From contig CAZMZW010000006.1 of NCBI GenBank assembly GCA_964571135.1, positions 62,001 through 126,000 on the forward strand: a DNA stretch of 64,000 nucleotides, read 5' to 3'. Both the position numbers and the translations under genes were made by a program. The DNA is from CAZMZW01 sp964571135 (GTDB lineage Bacteria > Chloroflexota > Anaerolineae > Anaerolineales > Anaerolineaceae). The notes under the pieces are model-generated. The model had not been told where the DNA came from. It ran no database searches and worked only from the letters and a program-made list of their open reading frames with translations. Every line of letters starts with the position of its first letter. The first letter of the stretch is position 1. Positions 33,456-42,110 of the stretch are shown piece after piece.

Positions 33456-33490
33456 AAAAGTCCTGGGGATGAACCCCAGGACTTTTATTT
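33456..33490 (+). terminator. Intrinsic terminator after paralogue 1
   Basis: AAAAGTCCTGGGG and CCCCAGGACTTTT form a perfect 13-bp stem around ATGAA, followed by a T-rich run. Confidence 0.92.
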
Positions 33491-33555
33491 AATTTCCAAA
33501 CACAAAAACCTTTTTTATATTCATTTTTTGAGATGATAATCGATAAATTTTAATC

Positions 33556-33568
33556 GGACAAGTTGTCC
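33556..33568. promoter_or_regulatory. Palindrome upstream of paralogue 2 promoter
   Basis: GGACAAGTTGTCC is a perfect 13-bp palindrome with central G, 26 bp before the -35 box at 33595. It is placed as an activator or repressor site would be; the first paralogue lacks it. Confidence 0.35.
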
Positions 33569-33594
33569 TATTTAGTTATTTTCTATTCAAAAAA

Positions 33595-33623
33595 TTGACT
33601 TTCATTTTGTTTTGCGCTACTAT
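33595..33623 (+). promoter_or_regulatory. Promoter of the second AIPAS-like gene
   Basis: TTGACT (33595-33600) and TACTAT (33618-33623) are 17 bp apart, closely resembling the promoter of the first paralogue. Confidence 0.65.
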
Positions 33624-33687
33624 GTGCTTAATTGGCTTGGAAGTAGAATGCTTCTTGTGGTGTAAATAAATTAGTAAGGAGAATTAA

Positions 33688-34482
33688 ATGAAAAAATATA
33701 AATCACTAGCAAGTGTCTTATTTACTATTTGCATTATTCTCCTACTTTTACCCTTGGGATCTGTCAATGCCAGCGTAACCGTACCACCCAAAGCGCCATC
33801 AAACCTGGCAGGAATGTTTTATCCTCCAAACACTGCCCTGCTTACCTGGAAGGATAATTCCAATGACGAGGTAGAATTCTTTTTGAATATCAGTTATAAA
33901 TGCCCAAATAGCAAGGGGGTTTATCTGAGTGCTCAGATTGTAGCCCGGGTTGTAAAAAACTCAACATCCGCCAAATATACGATGCAGAATGGATGCACTT
34001 ATTCAATTAATGTTCAAGCCAGTGGAGCAGCAAAACCTGGTTTTTATAATCTTTCAGTAAAATCAAATTCTGTTACCATGATCGCTCCTCCATTGTCTCC
34101 ATCCAATTTGACGGTAAATAAAGGGTCCACCAATTATTCCTTATCTTTTACGGATAATTCCAATAACGAGAGTTTATTTGCAGCCATAATTGGATATAAA
34201 GGCGGATATCAAGTGTTTGCCATTCCTGCAAACCTGAGTTCAAAACAAGTGACATTTGCAATCCCCGCAAATGCCCTGCCATCCTCAGCAAAAGCCGGAG
34301 TGGAGATGGAGGTTGGCGCGCTGCCAGCATCCGCACTACCTGCCAATTTGAAATCGGGACAAGCACTGCCTTCATCGATCCTGGCGTATTTGGCGATCCC
34401 ATCAAATTCACTTGCCAAATACATGACCAGTTCTCTTTACCTGCCAAGGCTATTCGGCTCAAATTTGGTTTCGGTAAAATAA
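33688..34482 (+). CDS. Secreted protein with FN3-like domains and AIPAN/ALPAS repeats (paralogue 2)
   Basis: A 264-residue paralogue with the same plan: signal peptide to about residue 27 (ILLLLPLGSVNAS), FN3-like regions starting PSNLAGMFYPPNTALLTWKD and PSNLTVNKGSTNYSLSFTD, then a repeat segment with units such as AIPAN, ALPSS, ALPAS and ALPAN, and the end SLYLPRLFGSNLVSVK. The DNSNNE and GYKGGYQVF pieces line up with DNSNNE and GYAGGIKVF of paralogue 1. Divergence is large enough that the duplication is not recent. AAGGAG precedes the ATG. It has its own promoter and terminator, so the two genes are separately expressed. Extracellular, function unknown. Confidence 0.75.
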   Translation: MKKYKSLASVLFTICIILLLLPLGSVNASVTVPPKAPSNLAGMFYPPNTALLTWKDNSNDEVEFFLNISYKCPNSKGVYLSAQIVARVVKNSTSAKYTMQNGCTYSINVQASGAAKPGFYNLSVKSNSVTMIAPPLSPSNLTVNKGSTNYSLSFTDNSNNESLFAAIIGYKGGYQVFAIPANLSSKQVTFAIPANALPSSAKAGVEMEVGALPASALPANLKSGQALPSSILAYLAIPSNSLAKYMTSSLYLPRLFGSNLVSVK

Positions 34483-34502
34483 CGAGCTTTATAATCTCGA
34501 AT

Positions 34503-34541
34503 AGGAGTCCCTGAATACATGGTCAGTGACTCCTTTAATTT
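34503..34541 (+). terminator. Intrinsic terminator after paralogue 2
   Basis: GGAGTC / GACTCC (34504-34509 / 34528-34533) with inner CTGA / TCAG, followed by TTTAATTT. Confidence 0.75.
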
Positions 34542-34608
34542 ATTATTTCTCATCATATTTCAATATTATTTGAATAGAGTATTAATAATTTCACTATTAA
34601 AATCCAAG

Positions 34609-34638
34609 TTGTAATTCAATGGATTTTTTATATATAAT
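34609..34638 (+). promoter_or_regulatory. Promoter of the GH113-like lipoprotein gene
   Basis: TTGTAA (34609-34614) and TATAAT (34633-34638) are 18 bp apart, about 50 bp before the ATG. Confidence 0.5.
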
Positions 34639-34690
34639 AACGCTATCGAGTATTAAGTAATCACATGAATAAAAAGAAGGAGCTCATTTC

Positions 34691-36118
34691 ATGATTTACA
34701 AATACATTTTAAAATTTCTTTTTCCTTTTATCATATTCATGATTATTCTAAGTGCTTGTGGCAGCGTCACGCCAACCATAATTGCAAAGCAAAATAACCC
34801 CACCCCAACACCAGATTATCTTAATTATCTCAATGCACTAATTAGTATTAAAGGACCCGGAATCACTGGTAAGCGAATTGAAATGGATGCAAGCGCATTA
34901 AAAAAAGAATTCGGCGAGACTCTGACTTTTGCATGGCAACAAATGCGCATGCCTGATCAATATAAAGGAAAAGAGTATCTCTCAGGTAATGTTGTTGAAT
35001 TGGAAAATCTTGCATCCGAGGTGGCTGCATTTACTCCCCAATATCCAGGGTTGTACAAATTTCAACTAGAACTAACCAATGCTGCTAACAAATATGTGTT
35101 ATTCATCCAAGTGCCCGTGAGATTATCAAAGGAATTTTTTGGAATTACGGGATTTGCTTTAGGAAATTGGAGCTTCCTAACTGAAAGGGTGCAGGTTGCG
35201 ACACTTTTGAATAATTACACCCGTCAACTAGGCGGTAAAGTAATTATGATTAATCCGACATGGTACATGTCATCGACTTCTGCAAATACTGTTGAATCCT
35301 GTCCTTTAAATAAATATGACCCAAAAATATGTGTAGGCGTTATGACAGATGAGGAACTACTTGAGATTATTAGGGATGCACATAGTCAAGGATTACAGGT
35401 GATGATTAAACCCATACTAAACATTGCTGGTTCCGACGGACCAGAATGGCCGAATATTAAACCTGAAAATTGGGGGGTATGGTTCGCTAATTGGACTCAG
35501 ATATTAGTCAATTACGGGAAAATTGCCGAGAATGAAAAAGTAGAATTTCTTGCATTAGGAAATGAGCTACGCACAACCACACAATATATTGATCTCTGGA
35601 AACAACTTATTCAACAAGTGCGCTTAGTGTATTCAGGCAAATTAACCTATGGGGATAATAGCTTCGGATATGATGGTTGGGGTGAATTTAAATTATGGGA
35701 TAAATTGGATTACATTGGTGTTCATCTCTGGGGACCAGGGTCTGGCAAGTATGGTGTGAGTAAAAGTTCCAATCCTAGTGTTGAGGAGATGGCTCGTACT
35801 TTGGATGGTCAGCTATCCGAATTTCTTGATCCGGTAGTTAAAAAGTTTGACAAACCAGTGCTAATCCTTGAGGTTGGAACCGGAAACTATGATGGTACCA
35901 ATCTGACACACTGGGAGTGGAATGACATTCTGGATAACGGTGAACAAGCGGAGTACATTGAAGCTGCAATGCGTGTTTTTGCGGCAAGACCCAATATTAA
36001 AGGTGTGTTTTATTGGGCACTTGATTGGTATGATTATTATGACACCAATCAACAAACAAGTGATCCACGCAATAAACCACTGGAGGAAGTACTAAATTAC
36101 TGGTTCAAAGTGTCATAA
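34691..36118 (+). CDS. GH113-like glycoside hydrolase lipoprotein
   Basis: A 475-residue lipoprotein with lipobox LSAC (Cys22-23) and a Pro/Thr linker. Residues about 50-140 form a PKD- or Ig-like beta domain (QYPGLYKFQLELTNAANKYV). From about 145 there is a TIM-barrel enzyme: GGKVIMINPTWY, AHSQGLQVMIKPILN, FLALGNELRTTTQY with a candidate acid/base Glu near residue 299, DYIGVHLWGPG, and PVLILEVGTGNYDG with a candidate nucleophile Glu near 394. The ELxxT and late E-G pattern resembles GH113 beta-mannanases, though it is only a resemblance. It would act on polysaccharide at the cell surface. It follows the two secreted repeat proteins but has its own promoter. Confidence 0.7.
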   Translation: MIYKYILKFLFPFIIFMIILSACGSVTPTIIAKQNNPTPTPDYLNYLNALISIKGPGITGKRIEMDASALKKEFGETLTFAWQQMRMPDQYKGKEYLSGNVVELENLASEVAAFTPQYPGLYKFQLELTNAANKYVLFIQVPVRLSKEFFGITGFALGNWSFLTERVQVATLLNNYTRQLGGKVIMINPTWYMSSTSANTVESCPLNKYDPKICVGVMTDEELLEIIRDAHSQGLQVMIKPILNIAGSDGPEWPNIKPENWGVWFANWTQILVNYGKIAENEKVEFLALGNELRTTTQYIDLWKQLIQQVRLVYSGKLTYGDNSFGYDGWGEFKLWDKLDYIGVHLWGPGSGKYGVSKSSNPSVEEMARTLDGQLSEFLDPVVKKFDKPVLILEVGTGNYDGTNLTHWEWNDILDNGEQAEYIEAAMRVFAARPNIKGVFYWALDWYDYYDTNQQTSDPRNKPLEEVLNYWFKVS

Positions 36119-36196
36119 TCGAAATCTATTATTAGCATCTTTTGTAATCTTCTTTTCTGCAGTTAGGTAAAAAAACATCCTGTATTTGAAATTATT

Positions 36197-36227
36197 AAGT
36201 CTCTGAATTAAGCAGAGACTTTTTAAT
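36197..36227 (+). terminator. Intrinsic terminator after the GH113-like gene
   Basis: AAGTCTCTG and CAGAGACTT pair over 9 bp around a 7-nt loop and end in TTTAATT. Confidence 0.85.
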
Positions 36228-36315
36228 TAGTGAGCCCAATATTGATGCCTATGGCTTACAAGGAGCCATTTTGGTATACTGAAACAGACCAACACAATCA
36301 CATATGAGGACCGGA

Positions 36316-37965
36316 ATGAAACTGAATGATGCCAAAAAGAAGTGGGAAGAAGAAACGCTGAAACCCACTTTAAATAAATATCCGGAACGCAAAAAGGAAT
36401 TTGAAACAACTTCCGGGATTCCATTACCCGAAGCCGCACTGCCGGAGGATCTCGATTACCTAGAAAAGCTGGGATTCCCCGGCGAATATCCGTTCACGCG
36501 CGGGGTACAACCTTCCATGTACCGCGGGCGTTTCTGGACCATGCGTCAGTATGCCGGCTATGCATCCGCAGAGGAATCCAATAAGCGCTATCGCTATTTG
36601 ATGCAGCAGGGACAGACCGGGCTCTCGGTGGCTTTTGACCTGCCTACACAGATCGGGTATGACAGCGACGATCCCATCGCCGCCGGTGAAGTGGGCAAAG
36701 TGGGCGTAGCCATTTCCTCATTGCAAGATATGGAAATGCTTTTCAGAGAAATCCCCATGGATAAAGTTTCCACCAGTATGACCATCAATGCCCCGGCTGC
36801 CATCCTGCTGGCCATGTACATCGCGGTGGCTAAAAAACAGGGGGTGGATGAGAGCAAACTGCGCGGCACCATTCAAAATGACATCCTTAAAGAATATATA
36901 GCACGCGGTACCTACATTTATCCGCCCAAACCTTCGATGCGCCTGATCACGGACTGCCTGCAATATTGTGAACAAAAGGTGCCCAACTGGAACAGCATCA
37001 GCATATCCGGATATCATATCCGCGAAGCCGGCTCAACAGCGGTGCAGGAAGTGGCGTTCACCCTCGCTGATGCCATTGCCTATGTGCAAGCTGCCATCCA
37101 GTCCGGAATGGAAGTGGATAAATTTGCTCCCCAACTTTCCTTCTTTTTTGCCTGCCATAATAATTTCCTTGAAGAAGTGGCCAAATTCCGCTCTGCCCGC
37201 CGCCTATGGGCAAAGATAATGAAGGAACGTTTCAAAGCGAAAGATGCCCGTTCGATGATGCTGCGCTTCCATACCCAGACCGGCGGATGTACGCTAACTG
37301 CCCAACAACCCGAAAATAATATCGCCCGAGTCACGATCCAAGCTCTTGCGGCAGTGCTGGGCGGCACCCAATCACTGCATACCAACAGCATGGATGAAGC
37401 TCTCTGGCTGCCAACTCAAAAATCGGTGGCCATTGCCTTGCGGACCCAGCAGATCATTGCCAATGAATCCAGCGCTGCCGACAGCGTTGACCCCCTGGCA
37501 GGATCCTATTTGGTGGAATACCTGACCGATGAAATTGAAAAACGGGCGGAGGAATATATCCAAAAAATTGATCAGATGGGCGGAGCGCTGAGCGCCATTG
37601 AAAATGGTTTTATGCAGCGAGAGATCCAGGAATCAGCGTATCGCTATCAGAAAAATATTGAAAATAATGAGCAGATCATTGTGGGATTGAACGCATTTCA
37701 GTCAGATGAAAAACTGGAAATTGAACGTCTGAAAGTCGACCCAAGTATTGAATCCAACCAGCGCCAGCGCCTGCAGCAATTGCGCAAAGAACGCGAGAAT
37801 GACAAGGTGAGTGAACTGCTGGCAAAGCTTGAGTCCACTGCACGAGGATCAGAGAACCTACTGCCTTTATTTATCACCTGCGTCGAACACAATATCACGC
37901 TGGGTGAGATATGCAATATGCTGCGCAAAACCTGGGGTGAATACCAGCCCCCGCATTGGGGATAG
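36316..37965 (+). CDS. Methylmalonyl-CoA mutase large subunit (catalytic domain)
   Basis: A 549-residue TIM-barrel subunit of a B12-dependent acyl-CoA mutase. Signatures are YPFTRGVQPSMYRGRFWTMRQ (read in parts), GQTGLSVAFDLPTQIGYDSD near residue 100, SISGYHIREAGSTAVQE near 234, RFHTQTGGCTLTAQQP near 320 and LGGTQSLHTNSMDEALWLPT near 353. It lacks the cobalamin-binding domain, as in split mutases where a separate small subunit supplies it; that gene is not in this window. The epimerase gene directly downstream points to methylmalonyl-CoA as substrate, converting it to or from succinyl-CoA. An ATG at 36304 exists, but GAGG spacing favours 36316. Confidence 0.92.
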   Translation: MKLNDAKKKWEEETLKPTLNKYPERKKEFETTSGIPLPEAALPEDLDYLEKLGFPGEYPFTRGVQPSMYRGRFWTMRQYAGYASAEESNKRYRYLMQQGQTGLSVAFDLPTQIGYDSDDPIAAGEVGKVGVAISSLQDMEMLFREIPMDKVSTSMTINAPAAILLAMYIAVAKKQGVDESKLRGTIQNDILKEYIARGTYIYPPKPSMRLITDCLQYCEQKVPNWNSISISGYHIREAGSTAVQEVAFTLADAIAYVQAAIQSGMEVDKFAPQLSFFFACHNNFLEEVAKFRSARRLWAKIMKERFKAKDARSMMLRFHTQTGGCTLTAQQPENNIARVTIQALAAVLGGTQSLHTNSMDEALWLPTQKSVAIALRTQQIIANESSAADSVDPLAGSYLVEYLTDEIEKRAEEYIQKIDQMGGALSAIENGFMQREIQESAYRYQKNIENNEQIIVGLNAFQSDEKLEIERLKVDPSIESNQRQRLQQLRKERENDKVSELLAKLESTARGSENLLPLFITCVEHNITLGEICNMLRKTWGEYQPPHWG

Positions 37966-37994
37966 TTTTTTGTAATAATCATTTGTGAGGATAA

Positions 37995-38414
37995 ATGTTA
38001 AAAGTTAAAAAAATCAACCATATTGCCATCGCTGTCGAAAATATTGAAGCCATGCTGCCCTTCTGGCAGGAAGCGCTTGGATTATCCATTGATCATATTG
38101 AGGAAGTCCCCAGCCAGAAAGCAAGGGTAGCTTTTCTTCCTGTAGGAGATAGCGAAATGGAGTTGGTACAGCCCACTGATCCAGCAACTGGTATGGCTAA
38201 ATTTCTTAAGGAAAAAGGTCCCGGCATGCATCATCTATGCCTGGAAGTGGAAAACATTGATCAGGCATTGAATGAGTTAAAAGAAAAGGGCGTACATCTA
38301 ATTAATGAGACTGCCCAGATCCTTCCAGGACGAAAAATGGCTTTCGTCCATCCAAAGAGCACAGGCGGTGTGCTGGTGGAATTGTACGAAAAAATTAATC
38401 CTCTTACTGGCTAG
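37995..38414 (+). CDS. mce: Methylmalonyl-CoA epimerase
   Basis: A 139-residue VOC-fold (glyoxalase/epimerase) protein of standard length. HIAIAVENIEAMLPFW at the start gives the first metal His, HHLCLEVENIDQALNEL in the middle the second, and GGVLVELYEK at the end the Glu ligand. It interconverts (R)- and (S)-methylmalonyl-CoA, the partner step of the mutase encoded 29 nt upstream. Together they link propionate or branched-chain catabolism with succinyl-CoA. GTGAGGAT precedes the ATG. Confidence 0.94.
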   Translation: MLKVKKINHIAIAVENIEAMLPFWQEALGLSIDHIEEVPSQKARVAFLPVGDSEMELVQPTDPATGMAKFLKEKGPGMHHLCLEVENIDQALNELKEKGVHLINETAQILPGRKMAFVHPKSTGGVLVELYEKINPLTG

Positions 38415-38438
38415 AGCTCACAGATCACACCTTGCTCC

Positions 38439-38563
38439 CCTATGCGTCTCCCACAGGTTTGGAAAGAACGTCTGCGAGACACAGACTTCTCCCCTGTGCG
38501 TCCCGCACAGGCTGACGTCTTCTGGACGACAGGTATTAGGAAGAGTGTCTGCGAGACGCAGAC
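38439..38563. repeat. Cluster of interspersed extragenic palindromes
   Basis: Two kinds of element alternate. Type A: CCTATGCGTCTCCCACAGG (38439-38457, decayed) and CCTGTGCGTCCCGCACAGG (38493-38511, perfect 8-bp stem with TCC loop). Type B: GTCTGCGAGACACAGAC (38470-38486) and GTCTGCGAGACGCAGAC (38547-38563, perfect 7-bp stem with AGA loop). Partial copies continue to about 38615. No gene is present. Confidence 0.7.
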
Positions 38564-38621
38564 TAAAGCGAAGGAGAGACGTAGACAAGAGCAATGCAGG
38601 ACGCAGACTCGAGCACAGGAA

Positions 38622-38650
38622 TTAAAAAGGGCGCCTGATAACAGGCGCCC
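38622..38650 (-). terminator. Intrinsic terminator of the UMF1-type MFS gene
   Basis: GGGCGCCTG and CAGGCGCCC form a perfect 9-bp stem around ATAA. Read on the minus strand it is followed by TTTTTAATT. Confidence 0.85.
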
Positions 38651-38671
38651 TGATGCTATCAAAAATATACT

Positions 38672-39979
38672 CTAGGCTGCCATAACCAAGTTTTTTTCAT
38701 CCTGATCTGCCTGGGCAATACCTCTCTCCACATTCACCTTGGTCAGCAGGAATGTGCCAACCACAAAGAAAACGATCAACGAAAGAATGCTTAATCGGCT
38801 GTTACCCATAATGGTCGAGACAACCCCAAATAAAAATGGTCCAGCGATGGAAGAGAATTTTTCGGATACGCTGAAAAAGCCAAAAAACTCCGCCGATTTG
38901 CTTTTGGGCATCATGCGCCCTATCAAAGAGCGGCTGAGCGCCTGCGACCCTCCTTGCACAGTGGCTACGGCTGCACCCAGTGCCCAGAAGTGCCATTCCT
39001 GGGTCATAAAATAACCGATGATGGCAATGATGGTGTATACACCCAGGCTGAGATAGATGGCTTTCTTCGTGCCAATTTTTTTAGCAAGCCAACCAAATCC
39101 AATTGCGAATGGGGCAGCAACAAACTGAACCATTAAAAGTGTACCGATCAAGGTGGTACGCCCGATACCGATCTCTGCCCCATAAATAGTAGCCATGACA
39201 ATGATCGTGCCGATCCCATTGGCATATACCCAGAATGCTGCAAGAAACATAAACAGGTCACGATAATTGCGAATTTCTTTAAAGGTAGTAGCCAGGCGTG
39301 AGAAGCTGACCGCGATCGGGTTTCTGCCGATCTCGCTCTTATGCACGCGCCGCACAGGTTCATTGACATAGCGCAGAATGGGAATTGAAAAGACCAACCA
39401 CCACAAAGATACGGTGACAAAGGAAAGGCGTGACATGAGGGTGGGATCCATATTAGGGAACAAGGACGGCCCAAACAAAATCATAACCACATTGATCAGG
39501 AGAAGCAGCCCGCCCCCGATATAACCCATCGCATAACCACGCGAAGAGACTGCATCAATTTCATCCCCGGAAGCTACATGCGGCAGCAGACCATCATAAA
39601 ATACCAGGCTTCCCGCAAAACCAATGTTGGCGAAAATATACAGGGCGGAAGCCAAAGGCCATTTTCCTTCGGTGACAAAATAAAGCAAACCAGTGGCTAT
39701 GACACCCAATAACATAAAGATGAACAAGAAGCGTTTCTTGGAACCCTGAAAATCCGCAATAGCACCCAGAATGGGGCTGAGCACGGCAGCCAGAAAAGCA
39801 GCGATAGATGTGGTGAAGCCCCAGTTGGCAGTTGCCTGCGCTGGAGCCAGGCTGGCGGCTGCAACAGAGGAATAATAAACTGGCAGAACGGCTGCCATGA
39901 TCGTCGTCGCAAATGCGGAGTTACCCCAGTCATACATTGTCCAAGCCCAGATGGCACGCTTTTTTTGTTTTTCGTCCAT
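38672..39979 (-). CDS. MFS transporter, UMF1 (Atg22/BtlA-like) family
   Basis: A 435-residue transporter with about twelve membrane helices. AIWAWTMYDWGNSAFATTI at the start is the hallmark of the UMF1/Atg22 family, whose eukaryotic members export amino acids from the vacuole. GAIADFQGSKKRFLF and a late RSLIGRMMPKSKSAEFFGFF region fit the family. The open frame reaches 40033, but the ATG at 39979 has GGAG at a good distance and begins the conserved part, so I used it. It stands alone, ending at its own terminator; substrate unknown. Confidence 0.85.
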   Translation of the reverse strand: MDEKQKKRAIWAWTMYDWGNSAFATTIMAAVLPVYYSSVAAASLAPAQATANWGFTTSIAAFLAAVLSPILGAIADFQGSKKRFLFIFMLLGVIATGLLYFVTEGKWPLASALYIFANIGFAGSLVFYDGLLPHVASGDEIDAVSSRGYAMGYIGGGLLLLINVVMILFGPSLFPNMDPTLMSRLSFVTVSLWWLVFSIPILRYVNEPVRRVHKSEIGRNPIAVSFSRLATTFKEIRNYRDLFMFLAAFWVYANGIGTIIVMATIYGAEIGIGRTTLIGTLLMVQFVAAPFAIGFGWLAKKIGTKKAIYLSLGVYTIIAIIGYFMTQEWHFWALGAAVATVQGGSQALSRSLIGRMMPKSKSAEFFGFFSVSEKFSSIAGPFLFGVVSTIMGNSRLSILSLIVFFVVGTFLLTKVNVERGIAQADQDEKNLVMAA

Positions 39980-40150
39980 GGAATTCTCCTTCATTTCTAG
40001 CCCAAAAGGTGCATGAATGAGGTTATTATACATTTAAATTTGTTTTCATATCTTCTTAATCATTTTTTAACCTGAAATCATAAATCGATCTATTTTTCAT
40101 TAAATAAACTTGCAAAAACTATCATTTTTAAGCAAATTATCCCAATAATC

Positions 40151-40178
40151 TTTACAAATGACAAAATGCTGATATAAA
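40151..40178 (+). promoter_or_regulatory. Promoter of the amino-acid ABC operon
   Basis: TTTACA (40151-40156) and TATAAA (40173-40178) are 16 bp apart, about 80 bp before the binding-protein start. Confidence 0.5.
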
Positions 40179-40260
40179 TTGTCCTCAATATATGCATCAA
40201 ATTTTATTAATGGTGTTATATAAAGGAGAGAGTAATTTTTTAGCCAAAGGAGAGGAAGAA

Positions 40261-41184
40261 ATGAAGAAGAGTTTAGGTTTTATTTCGTGCATTGTAGCTT
40301 TTGGGTTGTTGCTGAGCAGTTGTGCTTCAGCTCCAACCGCTGCGCCAGCTGCTCCCGCAGCACCGGCAGCAACAACTGCACCAGCGGCAGCCACAGAGGT
40401 TCCGCTAAAACTGGTTGAAAAGGGCAAATTATTAATTTGCTCAAATTCCCCTTATCCGCCAATGGAAAACCTTGATGAAAAAGGGGAGTGGAAGGGTGTG
40501 GATGTTGACCTGGGCAGCGAGATTGCCAAACGGATGGGGCTTACCGCCCAATTTGTCAATACTGTCTGGGACACCATCATAGCTTCTGTCACCAGCGGAA
40601 AATGCGACATCCTGATGTCTTCCATGTCCATTACCCCCGATCGCAATAAGCAGGTAAGTTTTATTCCCTACTTTTTCGCCGGACAGTCCTTTGTGGCAGT
40701 CAAGGGCAATCCTGAAAATATTAAGAGCCCTATGGATCTATGCGGCAAATCGGTCGGTGCACAGAGCGGAACGGTCAATGTGGATTACCTTCAAGGCACT
40801 GGTGATTACCAGGATAAAGGCGTTTCACAGGAATGCACTAAAGCCGGAAAGAAAGCGGTCAACGTTATCGTCTCTCAAAATGATTCGGATGCCTATCTGC
40901 AACTTCAGTCCGGTAAAGTGGTTGTCTATGCCACTGACTCGCCTGTTGCTGGCTATTATCTGACTCTGCCAGGCAACGATGCAAAATTTCAAACTGTAGG
41001 CGAAATAGTGGAGTCTGGCCCTTATGGAATCGCCATTCCTTGCGGAGCTGCAGATTGCAGCACTGCCCCGCTCTCAGCGGTTGGGAAAGCTGTAGATACT
41101 GCTTTAAAGAACATGCTTGCAGATGGTGCTTATGACACCATACTTAAAACTTGGGGTGTTTCCAACGGTACGATCAAACGCTAA
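40261..41184 (+). CDS. Polar amino-acid ABC transporter binding lipoprotein
   Basis: A 307-residue SBP_bac_3 protein: MKKSLGFISC start, lipobox LLSSC (Cys21), Ala/Pro/Thr linker, then the binding domain from about residue 55. GKLLICSNSPYPPMENL, GVDVDLGSEIAKRMGL, DILMSSMSITPDRNKQVSF and ESGPYGIAIPC are the family's signature segments. It captures an amino acid outside the cell for the permease and ATPase encoded downstream. The frame is open to 40192, but AAAGGAGAGG before the ATG at 40261 and the lipoprotein signal fix the start. Ligand cannot be specified. Confidence 0.92.
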   Translation: MKKSLGFISCIVAFGLLLSSCASAPTAAPAAPAAPAATTAPAAATEVPLKLVEKGKLLICSNSPYPPMENLDEKGEWKGVDVDLGSEIAKRMGLTAQFVNTVWDTIIASVTSGKCDILMSSMSITPDRNKQVSFIPYFFAGQSFVAVKGNPENIKSPMDLCGKSVGAQSGTVNVDYLQGTGDYQDKGVSQECTKAGKKAVNVIVSQNDSDAYLQLQSGKVVVYATDSPVAGYYLTLPGNDAKFQTVGEIVESGPYGIAIPCGAADCSTAPLSAVGKAVDTALKNMLADGAYDTILKTWGVSNGTIKR

Positions 41185-41214
41185 ACCGATCGCCAAGTCA
41201 TAAATAATTAAAAG

Positions 41215-41256
41215 AGAACAGGCCAGACATAGGAAACCCTGTGACTGACCTGTTCT
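41215..41256 (+). other. Intercistronic hairpin
   Basis: AGAACAGG (41215-41222) and CCTGTTCT (41249-41256) pair over 8 bp with further inner pairing. There is no good T tract, so it is likely a partial terminator or message stabiliser between the binding-protein gene and the permease. Confidence 0.55.
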
Positions 41257-41333
41257 ATCTAAAAATCTTTATTTACCATAAGAGAGTAAGAACTTTAAAA
41301 GATCGTTAAAGTTTTAATTAAGTCGAGGATATA

Positions 41334-42110
41334 GTGTACTTTTTTGATTGGAATACTTTTTGGACTTATGTTTGGCCTGGGACTGCGCTGCAGAATCCCC
41401 TCATCCGCAATGGATTAATCGTCACAATTATGGTGAGCATCATCGCCCAGGCAATAGGTGTCATCCTGGGTCTGTTCACTGCACTCGGCAAGATGTCCAA
41501 GTTTGCACCCCTGAGGTGGATTTCGGATGCCTACATTTGGTATTTTAGAGGCACACCGCTCCTGGTGCAAATGATGCTGCTCTATTTTGGCCTGGGCGTA
41601 ATGCATATTTACGATTTCCCGGATATTCATCTTGGGTTAATAACCATATCCGGAGCCGTCCAGGCAGGCACTTTTGCCCTGGCAGTCAATGAAGGCGCGT
41701 ACATGGCAGAGATCGTGCGGGCTGGGATTGAAGCCATTGACCCTGGACAAATGGAGGCAGCTAAATCCCTGGGCATGACCTTTGGACAGGCCATGAAACG
41801 GATCATCCTGCCACAAGCTATAAAAGTGATCATCCCACCCCTGGGCAACGAATTCAACAATATGATGAAAACAACTTCGCTGATGCAGGTGATTTCTGCT
41901 GGCGAATTATTCTTTGCTTACACACAAGTAAATGCCAGGCTTTTCAAACCATTTGAACTCTTCATCGCCGCCTCTTTATATTACTTGCTATTGACCACCA
42001 TCTGGTCAATGATTCAAAACCGTATCGAAGCCAACCTGGGAGAAAGAAAAGCATCTACAACGCAACCTGCGGGAATGTTCCAGCGATTACTGGGATCGAA
42101 AGGTCATTAA
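41334..42110 (+). CDS. Amino-acid ABC transporter permease
   Basis: A 258-residue HisM/GlnP-type permease with about five membrane helices. NGLIVTIMVSIIAQAIGVILG near residue 25, YIWYFRGTPLLVQMMLLYFG near 65 and the EAA loop (EAAKSLGMTFGQAMKRIILPQA near 140-160) are clear. It starts with GTG, supported by GAGG 5 nt upstream. Its stop overlaps the ATG of the ATPase gene (TAATGA), so the two are translationally coupled. With the binding lipoprotein and ATPase it forms an amino-acid importer. Confidence 0.93.
   Translation: MYFFDWNTFWTYVWPGTALQNPLIRNGLIVTIMVSIIAQAIGVILGLFTALGKMSKFAPLRWISDAYIWYFRGTPLLVQMMLLYFGLGVMHIYDFPDIHLGLITISGAVQAGTFALAVNEGAYMAEIVRAGIEAIDPGQMEAAKSLGMTFGQAMKRIILPQAIKVIIPPLGNEFNNMMKTTSLMQVISAGELFFAYTQVNARLFKPFELFIAASLYYLLLTTIWSMIQNRIEANLGERKASTTQPAGMFQRLLGSKGH

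Noticed and set aside
38442..38675. Short reading frames over the palindrome cluster
   Set aside because: They arise from the repeated palindromes, run through a terminator, and have no ribosome site.
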